Below, piece by piece: positions 46,489 to 55,391 of a stretch of DNA of 64,000 nucleotides. The notes under the pieces are model-generated. The model ran no database searches. It saw only the letters and a program-made list of their open reading frames with translations, and had not been told where the DNA came from. Position 1 is the first letter of the stretch, and each line of letters starts with the position of its first letter. The DNA lies in assembly GCA_030066795.1 (NCBI GenBank), contig JASJAW010000014.1:1-64000 (forward strand), in the 5' to 3' direction. The translations under genes were made by a program, and so were the position numbers. The stretch comes from Dinoroseobacter sp. GTDB lineage: Bacteria > Pseudomonadota > Alphaproteobacteria > Rhodobacterales > Rhodobacteraceae.

Positions 46489-47448
46489 TTATTCCTCTCG
46501 CAATTCTCTGGCCAGCAGCGTTTCCATCGCCTCGCGCACGGTTAGCGATTGGCCCAGAACAGCCGATACCATCGTGCAGATCGGCATGTCGAGGCCCTGT
46601 TCTGAGGCGATCCGCGCAACAGCCCGAGCGGTGGCGCGGCCTTCCACCGTCGTCCCCTCTGGCAGCGAAGTGCCTGCACCAAGCGCCTGACCAAAGGCGA
46701 AATTGCGCGATTGCGCAGAGGTGGCGGTCAGCACCATGTCGCCAAATCCCGAGAGGCCCAGAAGCGTTTCAGGTTCTGCGCCCATCGCCTCCGCAAAGCG
46801 CTGCATTTCGACAAATCCACGAGTCATGAGCGCCGCACGCGCGGACTCGCCCAGACCAGCCCCGATCACCAATCCGGCGGCAATGGCGACCACGTTCTTA
46901 AGTGCGCCACCTAGTTCCGCCCCTGTGGGGTCGCTGCTGCGATAAATGCGCAACGTGTCGGTTGCGAGCGCGTGTTGCAGGCTCACGCCGCGCGCAATGT
47001 CGCGACACGCGAGTGTGAGAGCTGTCGGCAGGCCCCGTGCGATATCGGCGGCAAAACTTGGACCCGTCAGGATAGCCGGCTTGGCGTCGGGGGCACCGTC
47101 GGCGATCACCCCGGTTGGGCCTTTGCCCGTGGACAGGTCGATCCCCTTACAGCAGGCCACAAGGGCAGTTCCAGGAGCTGGTGGTGCGAGAGCGAGGTGC
47201 CCAGACAGAGCCTGCATCGGCACCGCGAGCAGTCGGATGTCGGCAGTAAGATCTGTCAAATCCTGTGTTACTGAGACGGTTTCTGGCAGCGATACCCCTG
47301 GAAGGCGGGGAATTGCACGCGTCCTGCGCATGGCATCGGCCTGAACTGCATCCCGCGCCCAAAGCATTACATCGCGCCCGCCTCGCGAAAGCGCAATAGC
47401 CAGAGCGCTGCCGAACGCGCCCGCCCCGGTGATGTCGATCCGCTTCAC
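46489..47448 (-). CDS. gpsA: NAD(P)H-dependent glycerol-3-phosphate dehydrogenase
   Basis: A 319-residue GpsA, which makes sn-glycerol-3-phosphate from dihydroxyacetone phosphate for phospholipids. It has the Rossmann motif [58 protein letters not shown] with the expected Lys of family members, and [31 protein letters not shown]. The last portion includes the NNNG-like [14 protein letters not shown]. The start overlaps the tsaD stop (ATGA). Confidence 0.96.
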   Translation of the reverse strand: MKRIDITGAGAFGSALAIALSRGGRDVMLWARDAVQADAMRRTRAIPRLPGVSLPETVSVTQDLTDLTADIRLLAVPMQALSGHLALAPPAPGTALVACCKGIDLSTGKGPTGVIADGAPDAKPAILTGPSFAADIARGLPTALTLACRDIARGVSLQHALATDTLRIYRSSDPTGAELGGALKNVVAIAAGLVIGAGLGESARAALMTRGFVEMQRFAEAMGAEPETLLGLSGFGDMVLTATSAQSRNFAFGQALGAGTSLPEGTTVEGRATARAVARIASEQGLDMPICTMVSAVLGQSLTVREAMETLLARELREE

Positions 47449-48527
47449 GCTTTGGCGCCCTTTTTCCCTGAACCCAGCAGCGCAGGAGCAGTTTCATCCA
47501 ACGGCCATCTTGGGCGGGCTTTGAGCGTCATGTCTGATCGTCGACCAGCCCGATAGGCCTCTGCCCCGGCCCATGCAATCATTGCAGCATTGTCAGTACA
47601 ATAGGCCAGCGGCGGTGCGACAAATGTCAGGTCCAGACTTTGCGACAGATCGGTCAGCGCATCCCTGATCGGACCGTTCGCCGCGACACCACCCGCAACT
47701 GCGAACCCGGTGATCCCTGGGCTGGCCGCGAGCGCTCGCCTTGATTTTTCGACAAGAACATCAACCACGGCCGCTTGAAATCCAACACAGAGGTCCGCGC
47801 GGTCCTGCGCAGTCAACCCGCCTTTATCTGCAATCACCCCATCGCGCGCCCGTAACAGAGCCGTTTTCAGACCTGAAAATGACATGTCGCAGCCTGCTCG
47901 GTCGAGCAACGGGCGCGGGAAAGAGAACCGCTGCGCATCACCCTTGGCAGCCTCGGCCTCGACCGCCGGCCCACCGGGTTGCGCTAATCCAAGTAGCTTT
48001 GCAGTCTTGTCGAACGCCTCTCCCGGCGCGTCGTCAATGGTGCCCCCAAGACGCGTGAAATCCTCCGGCCCGTTTACGCGCAGAAACTGGCAATGCCCGC
48101 CGGAAACCAGCAGCAGAAGATAGGGGAAGCGCATCTGGTCCGTAAACCGCGGGGTCAGGGCATGGCCTGCCAGATGGTTGACGCCAATCATCGGAATGCC
48201 GAGCGATGCAGACAGGCCCTTGGCTAGCATCACCCCGGCCAGCACGCCTCCGATCAGCCCGGGCCCGGCTGTCACAGCGATAAGGTCAACAGCCTTCAAG
48301 TCCAGTTCGGCCTTATTTAGAGCCTGTTTTACGGCCAAGTCCAGTTTCTCGGTATGCGCGCGCGCTGCAAGTTCGGGCACCACTCCACCATAAGCCTCGT
48401 GTATGGATTCCTGTCCGAAAACCTCGGATGTGATGACCTCTGCAATGTCGCCGTCAATACACAGGATTGCGGCAGCGGTGTCGTCACAGCTGCTTTCTAT
48501 ACCCAAGACTGTCAGAGGTTTGCCCAT
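47445..48527 (-). CDS. tsaD: tRNA N6-threonylcarbamoyltransferase TsaD
   Basis: A 360-residue TsaD (Gcp/Kae1/YgjD), which adds threonylcarbamoyl to A37 of ANN-decoding tRNAs. Motifs: [28 protein letters not shown], the metal-binding [22 protein letters not shown], and the C-terminal [15 protein letters not shown]. The ATG at 48527 follows a GGAAAGG sequence; longer starts enter the divergent hemD promoter. It heads tsaD-gpsA-yciI-EVE. Confidence 0.97.
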   Translation of the reverse strand: MGKPLTVLGIESSCDDTAAAILCIDGDIAEVITSEVFGQESIHEAYGGVVPELAARAHTEKLDLAVKQALNKAELDLKAVDLIAVTAGPGLIGGVLAGVMLAKGLSASLGIPMIGVNHLAGHALTPRFTDQMRFPYLLLLVSGGHCQFLRVNGPEDFTRLGGTIDDAPGEAFDKTAKLLGLAQPGGPAVEAEAAKGDAQRFSFPRPLLDRAGCDMSFSGLKTALLRARDGVIADKGGLTAQDRADLCVGFQAAVVDVLVEKSRRALAASPGITGFAVAGGVAANGPIRDALTDLSQSLDLTFVAPPLAYCTDNAAMIAWAGAEAYRAGRRSDMTLKARPRWPLDETAPALLGSGKKGAKA

Positions 48528-48572
48528 GCCCTTTCCTTGCGTGGTGGTCTGACCGCAGGTAACACCGTGGAC

Positions 48573-49298
48573 ATGTCCGCACAACACCGCGTCCCCGTCA
48601 TCCTGACCCGCGCTCTGGCGCAGGCCGAGCGGTTCGCAGAGACGCTTCCTACTGAAACGCAGGCGGTTTTCTCTCCGCTGCTGGAAATCTTGTTGCTTCC
48701 CGTGCAGGATCGGCCAAACGCATCTGAGATCTTGCTCTTCACTTCGGAGAACGGCGTGATGTCCATCGCGGCAACAGGCGCCGCGCACTCTGGGCAAATG
48801 GCCTTGTGCGTCGGAAAAAGGACTGCAGAAGTTGCTCAAGCGGCAGGTTTTGATGCGACAAGTGCTGATGGTTCGGCGGCTGATCTGATCCAACTGGCGT
48901 TGACCACTTCTGGCCCGTTTACCCATGTGCGCGGCGTTCATACCAGAGGCGACATCGCAGAAACGCTACGCGCTGCTGGTTACACGTGCCGAGAACTCGT
49001 GCTCTATGATCAGATCGAACGTCCTCTCAGCGCGGAGGCCAGCGACATACTTTCTACGGATCAGCCCTGTCTCGTGCCGCTTTTTTCACGACGCACGGCA
49101 AAACTCTTTCTCCGAGAGCAACCGAAGGCAGTATCAGCCCACATAATCTGCCTGAGTACGTCGGTTGCCGACGCTCTTTCGACTGGGAGCTACGCATCCG
49201 TTTCCACAAGCCGTGCACCGAGGGCAGATGCCCTGTTATCTGAGCTATCCGATCGCCTTAGAGCCATACGCCTTGAGGCAAAGGGGGTGTCTGGGTAG
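48573..49298 (+). CDS. hemD: Uroporphyrinogen-III synthase HemD
   Basis: A 241-residue HemD, which closes hydroxymethylbilane to uroporphyrinogen III for heme and bacteriochlorophyll. Sequence conservation in the family is low; the visible pattern includes [56 protein letters not shown] and [12 protein letters not shown]. It diverges from tsaD and is followed by the mic60-like gene and hemY, a standard alphaproteobacterial order. The ATG at 48573 gives the expected length. Confidence 0.9.
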   Translation: MSAQHRVPVILTRALAQAERFAETLPTETQAVFSPLLEILLLPVQDRPNASEILLFTSENGVMSIAATGAAHSGQMALCVGKRTAEVAQAAGFDATSADGSAADLIQLALTTSGPFTHVRGVHTRGDIAETLRAAGYTCRELVLYDQIERPLSAEASDILSTDQPCLVPLFSRRTAKLFLREQPKAVSAHIICLSTSVADALSTGSYASVSTSRAPRADALLSELSDRLRAIRLEAKGVSG

Positions 49299-49367
49299 CA
49301 TGTCGCTGGTGTGTGTCCGGGCAGAGGATTCGCACGACAGCGATATTCAGTTACAAGGATTGCCTCA

Positions 49368-50792
49368 GTGTCAGATCCCAAATCCAAGAACGAACCCGAA
49401 AAACCAGAGGATCTGGAGACAGAGATAGAAACGCCGGAAGAAAAAACAGACGAGATCGACGCATCTTCGAAAGAGCCTGAACAACCAGGTCAAGACATCG
49501 AAGAGGCAGAAGTGCTGGATGACGACGAGACGGTCGAGGCTTCAACAGAAGCGAATGAGACGCAAGCGGAGGACTCGACAGCTGAGTCTGACGACAATCT
49601 GTCTGATCCCGTAGCGGAAGACGCAGAACAAGTCGACGAGACAGTCGAAGATACTGTTGAGCAAGAAGACCTTGCCGACGTCACACCCGAACCGGACACG
49701 GCTGAAGCAGCAAACGAAACGACACCTCCACCCTCTCAGGAGAAAAAGAGCGGCGGCTTCTTCGGAACATTCCTCGGCGGCGTGGTTGCTGCGGGGCTTG
49801 GCTTCGGGCTTTGCTACTATCTGGTCAACCAAGGAATACTGGGCACAGGTGGTGAAGACGCTTTTGCCGAAGAACGCGCGCAGATCGGCGCGCTTCAGGA
49901 GCAGATCGCCGTGCTGCAGACGCAAGTCGCCGAAGGCGGCGAAGATCCTCGTGTCGGCCCGCTCGCCGAAGGGCTTTCGAACACAGAAGGTCTGATCAGC
50001 GCGCTGCAGGGGGAGATCGATGCGGTGCAATCCGAAGTCGAAGCGCAGGAAGGTGTTCTGGCAGGCCTGGGCGATGAACTTGGTACAGTGAATGCACAAC
50101 TGGACGCAATTGCCGATATGCCCGTTGGGACCGGAGGCGCTGAAACAGCGGCGGTAGCTGCGCTTCAGGCACAGCTTCAAGCGCAGCAAGCCGAGAACTC
50201 CGAGATGCAGGCGCAGCTTCAGGAGATGGCGGAAGCTGCCCGCGCCGAGATGGAGGACGTTCGCGCGCGCGCAGGCGCCTTACAGGCCGAAACGCAAGCC
50301 GCTGTGGACGAGGCGACCAACCGGGCGGCTCTGGCCAACTTGACCTCCTCTATTGAAAGCGGAACGCCACTTGCCGCGGCATTAGCCAGTATTACCGGCG
50401 ATGTCCCCGAGGCACTCAGCGCTGTGTCCGATAGCGGCGTAAAAACGGTTCTTGAACTTCAGAATGCGTTCCCGGCAGCTGCGAGGGCCGGTCTCTCGGA
50501 TTCCTTGAAAGTAACGGTTGGCGACGACCCAGGGGATCGGATAATGGCGTTCCTTCAGTCTCAGGTCGGTGCGCGCTCGCTCGAAGCCCGCGAAGGCGAC
50601 GACCCTGACGCAATCCTGGCACGGGCACAGGAGGCTGTGTCCAGCGCGCGATTTGCCGACGCTCTAGCGGAGATCGCGACCCTTCCTGATGAAGGACAGG
50701 CGGCCATGGCCGGTTGGACTGCAGACGCGCAAGCCCGCGTCGACGCCGTGGCAGCGCGGGATGCGCTGACTGCCGAACTGATTTCGAACTGA
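49368..50792 (+). CDS. Mitofilin/Mic60-like inner-membrane protein
   Basis: A 474-residue protein. The N-terminal 120 residues are very acidic (Glu, Asp and Thr-rich). One membrane helix follows (about 130-155, GGVVAAGLGFGLCYYLV), then a coiled coil (about 165-320) and a C-terminal helical domain resembling the mitofilin signature region. This is the layout of alphaproteobacterial Mic60, the ancestor of the mitochondrial cristae-junction protein, and its location between hemD and hemY is typical. In this organism it may shape intracytoplasmic membranes. I choose the GTG at 49368, with AAGGA eight bases upstream. Confidence 0.85.
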   Translation: MSDPKSKNEPEKPEDLETEIETPEEKTDEIDASSKEPEQPGQDIEEAEVLDDDETVEASTEANETQAEDSTAESDDNLSDPVAEDAEQVDETVEDTVEQEDLADVTPEPDTAEAANETTPPPSQEKKSGGFFGTFLGGVVAAGLGFGLCYYLVNQGILGTGGEDAFAEERAQIGALQEQIAVLQTQVAEGGEDPRVGPLAEGLSNTEGLISALQGEIDAVQSEVEAQEGVLAGLGDELGTVNAQLDAIADMPVGTGGAETAAVAALQAQLQAQQAENSEMQAQLQEMAEAARAEMEDVRARAGALQAETQAAVDEATNRAALANLTSSIESGTPLAAALASITGDVPEALSAVSDSGVKTVLELQNAFPAAARAGLSDSLKVTVGDDPGDRIMAFLQSQVGARSLEAREGDDPDAILARAQEAVSSARFADALAEIATLPDEGQAAMAGWTADAQARVDAVAARDALTAELISN

Positions 50793-50802
50793 GGGCGCTC
50801 TG

Positions 50803-52287
50803 ATGCTTTGGTCACTTGTAAAAATTCTTTTGTTTGTCTGCCTAGTTGCGGCGCTGACCTTCGGCGCCACGTTCCTGTCGGAAACGGGTGAGACTATTCG
50901 GATCACTGCCGCCGGCGTCGAGTTTTCGCTCACGCCATTGGCCGCTGTCGTCTTCATGCTCGTGTTGTTGGCGTCGGCCTGGCTGTTGTTCAAACTGGCC
51001 GGATTGCTGCTCGCCTGCCTGAAGTTCCTGAACGGCGACGAAACCGCGATCTCGCGCTTTTTCACAAAGAACCGGGAGCGCAAAGGGTTCGAAGCGATGG
51101 CGCAGGGCATGATGGCACTGGCCGCGGGCGAGCCACGTGCTGCAATGTCAAAGGCAATGCGCGCAGAACGTTACCTTCACCGTCCGGACCTGACGAACCT
51201 TCTCATGGCTCAATCGGCCGAAGCTTCTGGCGACACAGCTAAGGCCACCGAAGTCTACAAGTCCATGCTTGCGGACGACCGCACCAAGTTCGTAGGAGTA
51301 CGCGGGTTGCTGTCGCAGAAGTTGGCAGAGGGGGATACCGAAACCGCCTATGCCCTGGCGCAAAAGGCTTTTGCTCTGAAACCCCGGCATGATGAAATGC
51401 AGAACACCCTTCTGCGGCTTCAGGCAGGTGCCGAAGACTGGTCCGGCGCCCGGAAAACGCTTTCAGCGAAATTGAAATCCGGCACGCTGCCACGCGACGT
51501 TCACAGGCGCCGGGACGCAGTGCTCGCATATTGCAATGCAGAAGAGAGTATGGAAGCCGGTGACAGCGCAAAGGCTGGCGCATTGTCAGGCGAGGCGATT
51601 AAGATGGCGCCCGGTTTTGTTCCGGCAGCCGCTCTACATGCGCGGACACAAATTGCCGCCGGACAAGGTCGGTTAGCCAGCAAGACGATCAAGCGCGCTT
51701 GGAGCGAGTCACCGCACCCAGAACTTGCAGCCGCCTATGCGGAGATCGAACCGAACGAAAGCAGCGCTGCGCGGATCAAGCGTTTTGAAGCCTTGGTCAA
51801 GCCGAACCCCGATCATCTGGAGTCGAAACTTGTGATGGCCGAACTGTTCATCACAGCGGAGGATTTTCCGGCCGCACGCCGCGCTCTCGGTGATCTTTAC
51901 GAAACAGCGCCCAGCGCTCGGTCCTTGACCATCATGGCCGCAATCGAGCGTGGCGAAGGCGGGAGCGATGCCGTTGTCCGCGGCTGGCTTGCTAAAGCCG
52001 TTACCGCGTCGCGCGGGCCACAGTGGGTCTGCGGGAACTGCCACAAGATCCATGGCGCTTGGGTGCCCATTTGCGGCAACTGCGACGCGTTTGACAGCCT
52101 GGCATGGGTCGAACCGCCAGAGGAGGCGAACGGCGCACCAGGGAATGCAGAAATGCTTCCCCTGATCGTGGGGCTGTTAGAGGACAGAGACACGCCACAG
52201 GAAGATGAGATAGAAAGCAATGTTGTCGACATCAGTCCCGAAACTGATGACGCAGAGCCGGTTGAGCAAAAAGCGTCTGCCGTCTGA
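50803..52287 (+). CDS. hemY: HemY-like heme biosynthesis-associated TPR protein
   Basis: A 494-residue HemY of the proteobacterial TPR family, not the oxidase of the same name. Two N-terminal helices (LLFVCLVAALTFGATFL and AAVVFMLVLLASAWLLFKLAGLLLA) are followed by TPR helices. A C-terminal zinc-ribbon-like pair C410-x2-C413 and C424-x2-C427 (WVCGNCHKIHGAWVPICGNC) is followed by an acidic tail. It is thought to support late heme synthesis in the membrane. It lies 10 bases after the mic60-like gene. Confidence 0.9.
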   Translation: MLWSLVKILLFVCLVAALTFGATFLSETGETIRITAAGVEFSLTPLAAVVFMLVLLASAWLLFKLAGLLLACLKFLNGDETAISRFFTKNRERKGFEAMAQGMMALAAGEPRAAMSKAMRAERYLHRPDLTNLLMAQSAEASGDTAKATEVYKSMLADDRTKFVGVRGLLSQKLAEGDTETAYALAQKAFALKPRHDEMQNTLLRLQAGAEDWSGARKTLSAKLKSGTLPRDVHRRRDAVLAYCNAEESMEAGDSAKAGALSGEAIKMAPGFVPAAALHARTQIAAGQGRLASKTIKRAWSESPHPELAAAYAEIEPNESSAARIKRFEALVKPNPDHLESKLVMAELFITAEDFPAARRALGDLYETAPSARSLTIMAAIERGEGGSDAVVRGWLAKAVTASRGPQWVCGNCHKIHGAWVPICGNCDAFDSLAWVEPPEEANGAPGNAEMLPLIVGLLEDRDTPQEDEIESNVVDISPETDDAEPVEQKASAV

Positions 52288-52313
52288 CGGGCTTCGACCA
52301 TCGTAGCAACGAG

Positions 52314-52347
52314 AAAGCGGCGTGGGGCAAATGCTCCACGCCGCTTT
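52314..52347. terminator. Strong bidirectional terminator between hemY and the puc operon
   Basis: A 15-bp stem (AAAGCGGCGTGGGGC/GCTCCACGCCGCTTT with one G-T pair) and a 4-base loop, bounded by A and T runs on the two sides. It lies between the convergent hemY and puc-repeat gene and should stop both transcripts. Confidence 0.85.
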
Positions 52348-52366
52348 CGTTTGGAAAATGCTCTGT

Positions 52367-53491
52367 TTAACGCGGGAGGAGCGTCGGGAGCCGGAGCAAC
52401 TTGGAGAATGAGAAGCCACGCGCGCTTCGCTTCCTGCCCCGCTCGCCATGAGCGATTACGAGCTGTATTGGGAAGTCCGCATAGTGCTTATGCCCCGGCA
52501 CGATATGGCCGAAGGGGAAGTTCGCCATATACTTCTGCCCGGGAACCAGAAGGTCAAAAGGGAAGCGTCCATAGCGGCGGTTGTGCGAAACCTTGTGGCC
52601 GATCGGAACATTGGCCATGTACTTATGGCCTGGTACAATGTGCGCGAACGGGAATTTCGCCATGTATTTCTGACCCGGTACAAGGGAGTTCGTGCCCTGT
52701 TTCCCATTGATAAGAAGCGGGAAGGGCCAATTCGCCATCCGCATTCCCTTTGGCACCAAGTGCCCAAACGGGAACTTCGCTTGAAATTTTTGTCCCGGAA
52801 TAAGCAAACCGAAGGGAAACGCACCGTACCGTTTGCTGTGCGGCACAAGCAGGCCGAACGGGAAGGCACCGTACCGCTTTTTGTGAGGCACCAAGAGACC
52901 GATCGGTTTGTCCGCCTGATGCTTGTGCCCCGGGATCAGAAAGTCAAAAGGGAAACGCCCGTACCGTATGCGCCCCGGCACCAAGAGACCGATGGGCCAA
53001 CTTGCCATACGACCATGCGGTTCGATCACGGACACTGTTGACGGTTTCCGGCGACTGATCAGGGGGATCGGCCAGTCCGCCATATGGTAATTGGTGTCAC
53101 TGGGATCCCGGCGCCGGCTCATCATCAACGGATGGTTTTGCAAAACGCTCGATTTTGGACTCTCTTCGTAGGGAACAAAAGTCTCCTCCGAGAACTTACC
53201 AAGCTCTGCCGCACCCATTTCTGCCATTACTTCGCGCGTCGTCTTGGCAACCGCCAGTGGACGGTAACCCGCACGCACCATTAGGACGGCGCCGCCCTTG
53301 GCGACGCGCTTTTCGTATTCCTTTGCCGTCGTCTTTTCGACATCAGCTTCGACGAGCGTCTCTGCCAGCCCATCGGCGTCATCATAGAAACGTGTGATGT
53401 CCAACGGGAACCGTCGTCGCTCCACAAGCTCGAAACGCACGGAGAGAGCCTTCTCTGCACTGTCGAAATACCGGGTAATAACTTGTGTCAT
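52367..53491 (-). CDS. Fourth puc-operon gene: 15-residue tandem-repeat protein
   Basis: A 374-residue protein not recognised by name. Residues 1-95 form a compact alpha/beta domain (VITRYFDSAEKALSVRFEL, GGAVLMVRAGYRPLAVAKTT) reminiscent of the YflT/general-stress fold. A linker follows (95-135), then 13 tandem units (136-350) with the pattern YxAxFPFGxLVPGxK: eleven of 15 residues and two long units of 25. A basic tail follows (RGRKRSARG). There is no cysteine, signal peptide or membrane helix. The ATG overlaps the pucC stop (ATGA), so the protein is co-translated with PucC and probably serves LH2 assembly or organisation. The function is unknown. Confidence 0.85.
   Translation of the reverse strand: MTQVITRYFDSAEKALSVRFELVERRRFPLDITRFYDDADGLAETLVEADVEKTTAKEYEKRVAKGGAVLMVRAGYRPLAVAKTTREVMAEMGAAELGKFSEETFVPYEESPKSSVLQNHPLMMSRRRDPSDTNYHMADWPIPLISRRKPSTVSVIEPHGRMASWPIGLLVPGRIRYGRFPFDFLIPGHKHQADKPIGLLVPHKKRYGAFPFGLLVPHSKRYGAFPFGLLIPGQKFQAKFPFGHLVPKGMRMANWPFPLLINGKQGTNSLVPGQKYMAKFPFAHIVPGHKYMANVPIGHKVSHNRRYGRFPFDLLVPGQKYMANFPFGHIVPGHKHYADFPIQLVIAHGERGRKRSARGFSFSKLLRLPTLLPR
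52442..53086 (-). repeat. Tandem 45-bp coding repeats
   Basis: Codons for residues 136-350 of the puc-linked repeat protein. Units of 45 bp (15 residues) recur eleven times; two 75-bp units (residues 136-160 and 251-275) carry an extra 10 residues and share xMA[DN]WPxPL. Residues P6 and P12 of each unit are nearly invariant. Confidence 0.9.
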
Positions 53492-54927
53492 GGTGCCTCC
53501 ACCGGGTTGGATTGTGGACCGCTGGCAACGCGACCAGCCCCGGTCTGGCTAAAGCGCGCGGCAAGCGGAATGGCCACTACAATGGCCAGAGCAAGGAACA
53601 CGATTTCGATCGTGAACACTACATTATAGGGTGTGTGGGTCTGAAGTCCCGAAAAGGCCGGAAGTCCGACGAGCACATCGCGGACGATCCCAGCCAGCGC
53701 CACGCCGATTCCGGCGCAGGTCGCCTGGACCGCCCCCCATGCACCAAGCGATAGGCCAATCTGGTCTTTGGGAGCATTTCGAATGGTAGCTGTAAGGGTA
53801 CCATGGCCGAAAAGCCCGGCCCCCACTCCGGTCGCTAGAGTGCCTACCACGAACAAGGACGGTCCAATTAGAGCCGATGAGACGATCACGGCAATGAAGC
53901 CTGGGATGCCAATGATTGCGCCGAACGCTGCCAGCCGAATTGGCGATCCGCCAATTGATAGCGCGCGCGATGCGATCCCGAACCCTATCAGCGTCCCGCC
54001 TGCGAGAATGGCCGTCAGTTTTGTGGTCTGGGCAACCGAGAAGCCTAGCGCTTGGCCGCCATAGGGTTCGAGTAGGACATCTGCCATGCCAAAACCAAAG
54101 GTCCCAAGCCCAATCATCAAGAGAAGCTGAATGGTGCCCGGCCGTGCGATCAGTGTGCTCCACGCATCCCGGAAATAAACGCGGGGCGCAATTTCCATCT
54201 CCCGTGCGCGTTCGCGATTGCGGGATTCCTGTTTCCATAGGGCAAGAAGGTTGAGGCCAACTGTTACAACTGCCGAACCTTGAATCACCTGGATCAGGCG
54301 GCCAGGCGTGTAGTTGGTGAGCAGCGCCCCGTAAATAAGCGCGCTGACAACCATACCAAAGAGAAGCATCACGTACATCAGGCCAACGACTTTTGGATGG
54401 TCTTCTTCCTTCACGAGGTCGGTCGCCAACGCGAGCCCAACCGTTTGGACGATGTGAAGCCCCGCGCCGACCAATAGAAAGGCCAGCGCAGCGGAGGACA
54501 GTCCGACCCAACGCGGGGCGTCGACGGCCTCGCCGTAGCCCGACAGCACAAGCAGCGCGAACGGCATGATCGCAAACCCGCCGAATTGGTACATTGTACC
54601 CTTCCAGATGTAAGGGACCCGGCGCCAGCCGAGGGCGGAGCGGTGTGTATCTGATTTAAATCCTATCAGCGTGCGCAAGGGCGCAAAAATCAGCGGCAAT
54701 GCCAGCATGCCCGCGACCAGTGTCGCGGGTACAGCCAGTTCCACGATCATGACGCGGTTGAGGGTCCCGACGAGCAGCACCAACGCCATGCCGACGGTGA
54801 CTTGGAAGAGGGACAGTCGCATCAATCGCGACAGCGGGACCTCAGCGGTAGCGACGTCTGCGAAGGGCAGATAACGCGGCGCTATAGAGGCCAGATTGCG
54901 CAGGGCGAAGGCGCGGTAATCAAACAT
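53488..54927 (-). CDS. pucC: LH2 assembly membrane protein PucC
   Basis: A 479-residue major-facilitator-like membrane protein of the PucC/LhaA/BCH2 family, with about 12 helices. It carries LIGFKSDTHRSALGWRRVPYIWKGTMYQFGG, a hallmark stretch, and GLALATDLVKEEDHPKVVGLMYVMLLFGM and FGFGMADVLLEPYGGQALG. PucC delivers bacteriochlorophyll to, or scaffolds, LH2 alpha-beta units. I choose the ATG at 54927 (MFDYRAF); the GTG 7 codons upstream lies right on its own AGGA. It follows pucA after about 115 bases with strong hairpins, and overlaps the repeat-protein gene. Confidence 0.95.
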   Translation of the reverse strand: MFDYRAFALRNLASIAPRYLPFADVATAEVPLSRLMRLSLFQVTVGMALVLLVGTLNRVMIVELAVPATLVAGMLALPLIFAPLRTLIGFKSDTHRSALGWRRVPYIWKGTMYQFGGFAIMPFALLVLSGYGEAVDAPRWVGLSSAALAFLLVGAGLHIVQTVGLALATDLVKEEDHPKVVGLMYVMLLFGMVVSALIYGALLTNYTPGRLIQVIQGSAVVTVGLNLLALWKQESRNRERAREMEIAPRVYFRDAWSTLIARPGTIQLLLMIGLGTFGFGMADVLLEPYGGQALGFSVAQTTKLTAILAGGTLIGFGIASRALSIGGSPIRLAAFGAIIGIPGFIAVIVSSALIGPSLFVVGTLATGVGAGLFGHGTLTATIRNAPKDQIGLSLGAWGAVQATCAGIGVALAGIVRDVLVGLPAFSGLQTHTPYNVVFTIEIVFLALAIVVAIPLAARFSQTGAGRVASGPQSNPVEAP

Positions 54928-54997
54928 GTCTCTTCTCTGCAGTCCCACTCCTGGGGCCGCCCCCTTGGCGGAACGACCACAGGTATCCGGAGGGGTT

Positions 54998-55041
54998 GCC
55001 CGCGGGCGACACCGCCCGGGGCAGAAAATCGCCGGGGCGAT
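54998..55041 (-). other. Intercistronic hairpins between pucA and pucC
   Basis: Two stem-loops directly after the pucA stop: a small ATCGC/GCGAT stem (55029-55041) followed by four T on the minus strand, and a larger GC stem of about 10 bp (GCCCGCGGGCG with CGCCCGGGGC, one bulge; 54998-55022). Such structures stabilise the short pucBA mRNA and reduce pucC expression in relatives. Confidence 0.65.
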
Positions 55042-55379
55042 CAGAGGTGGGGTGGTGGGGCAGCTGAGGCGAGGACCTCCTCCGCCTGAAGCACAGCCTT
55101 GGCAACGGTCCCGTCAGGCAGGACCACGGTAACCTCTCGTGCGCCTTCATTCGCATCGAGGACATATGCCGCCTTGGCAGTTTCCGCATCCGGAACGGTT
55201 GTGGCCGCAGCCATTTCGTCACCCGTTCCCAGCGGCTGGCCGGACAGGAAGTCCGACACCCACGAGGTGTTGCTGAGCACAGCGACGTGAACCGCGAACG
55301 ATCCAACGGCAACTGCACCAAGAAACACCGGCACCCCTACAGCCGGGGGCACGACAAGCCACATTTTTGCGTTGTTCAT
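55041..55379 (-). CDS. pucA: LH2 alpha polypeptide PucA with long C-terminal tail
   Basis: A 112-residue LH2 alpha subunit, about twice the usual length of 50-55. The conserved part (residues 1-48) contains MWLVVPPAVGVPVFL and the single helix with His31, the bacteriochlorophyll ligand, then SNTSW with Trp40. Residues 44-45 are Phe-Leu, the pair of B800-820 (LH3) antennae instead of Tyr-Trp/Tyr-Tyr. The extra tail (about 49-112) is Ala/Glu-rich, ending in SAAPPPHL. Long PucA tails are known for Rhodobacter sphaeroides puc2A. pucB lies 12 bases upstream. Confidence 0.95.
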   Translation of the reverse strand: MNNAKMWLVVPPAVGVPVFLGAVAVGSFAVHVAVLSNTSWVSDFLSGQPLGTGDEMAAATTVPDAETAKAAYVLDANEGAREVTVVLPDGTVAKAVLQAEEVLASAAPPPHL

Positions 55380-55391
55380 AACGTTTTCCCC

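Noticed and set aside
52448-53041. Plus-strand frame of 197 codons that also looks repetitive
   Set aside because: It is the mirror of the puc-linked repeat gene; the repeats appear on the other strand only because of the 45-bp periodicity, and it has no start site support.
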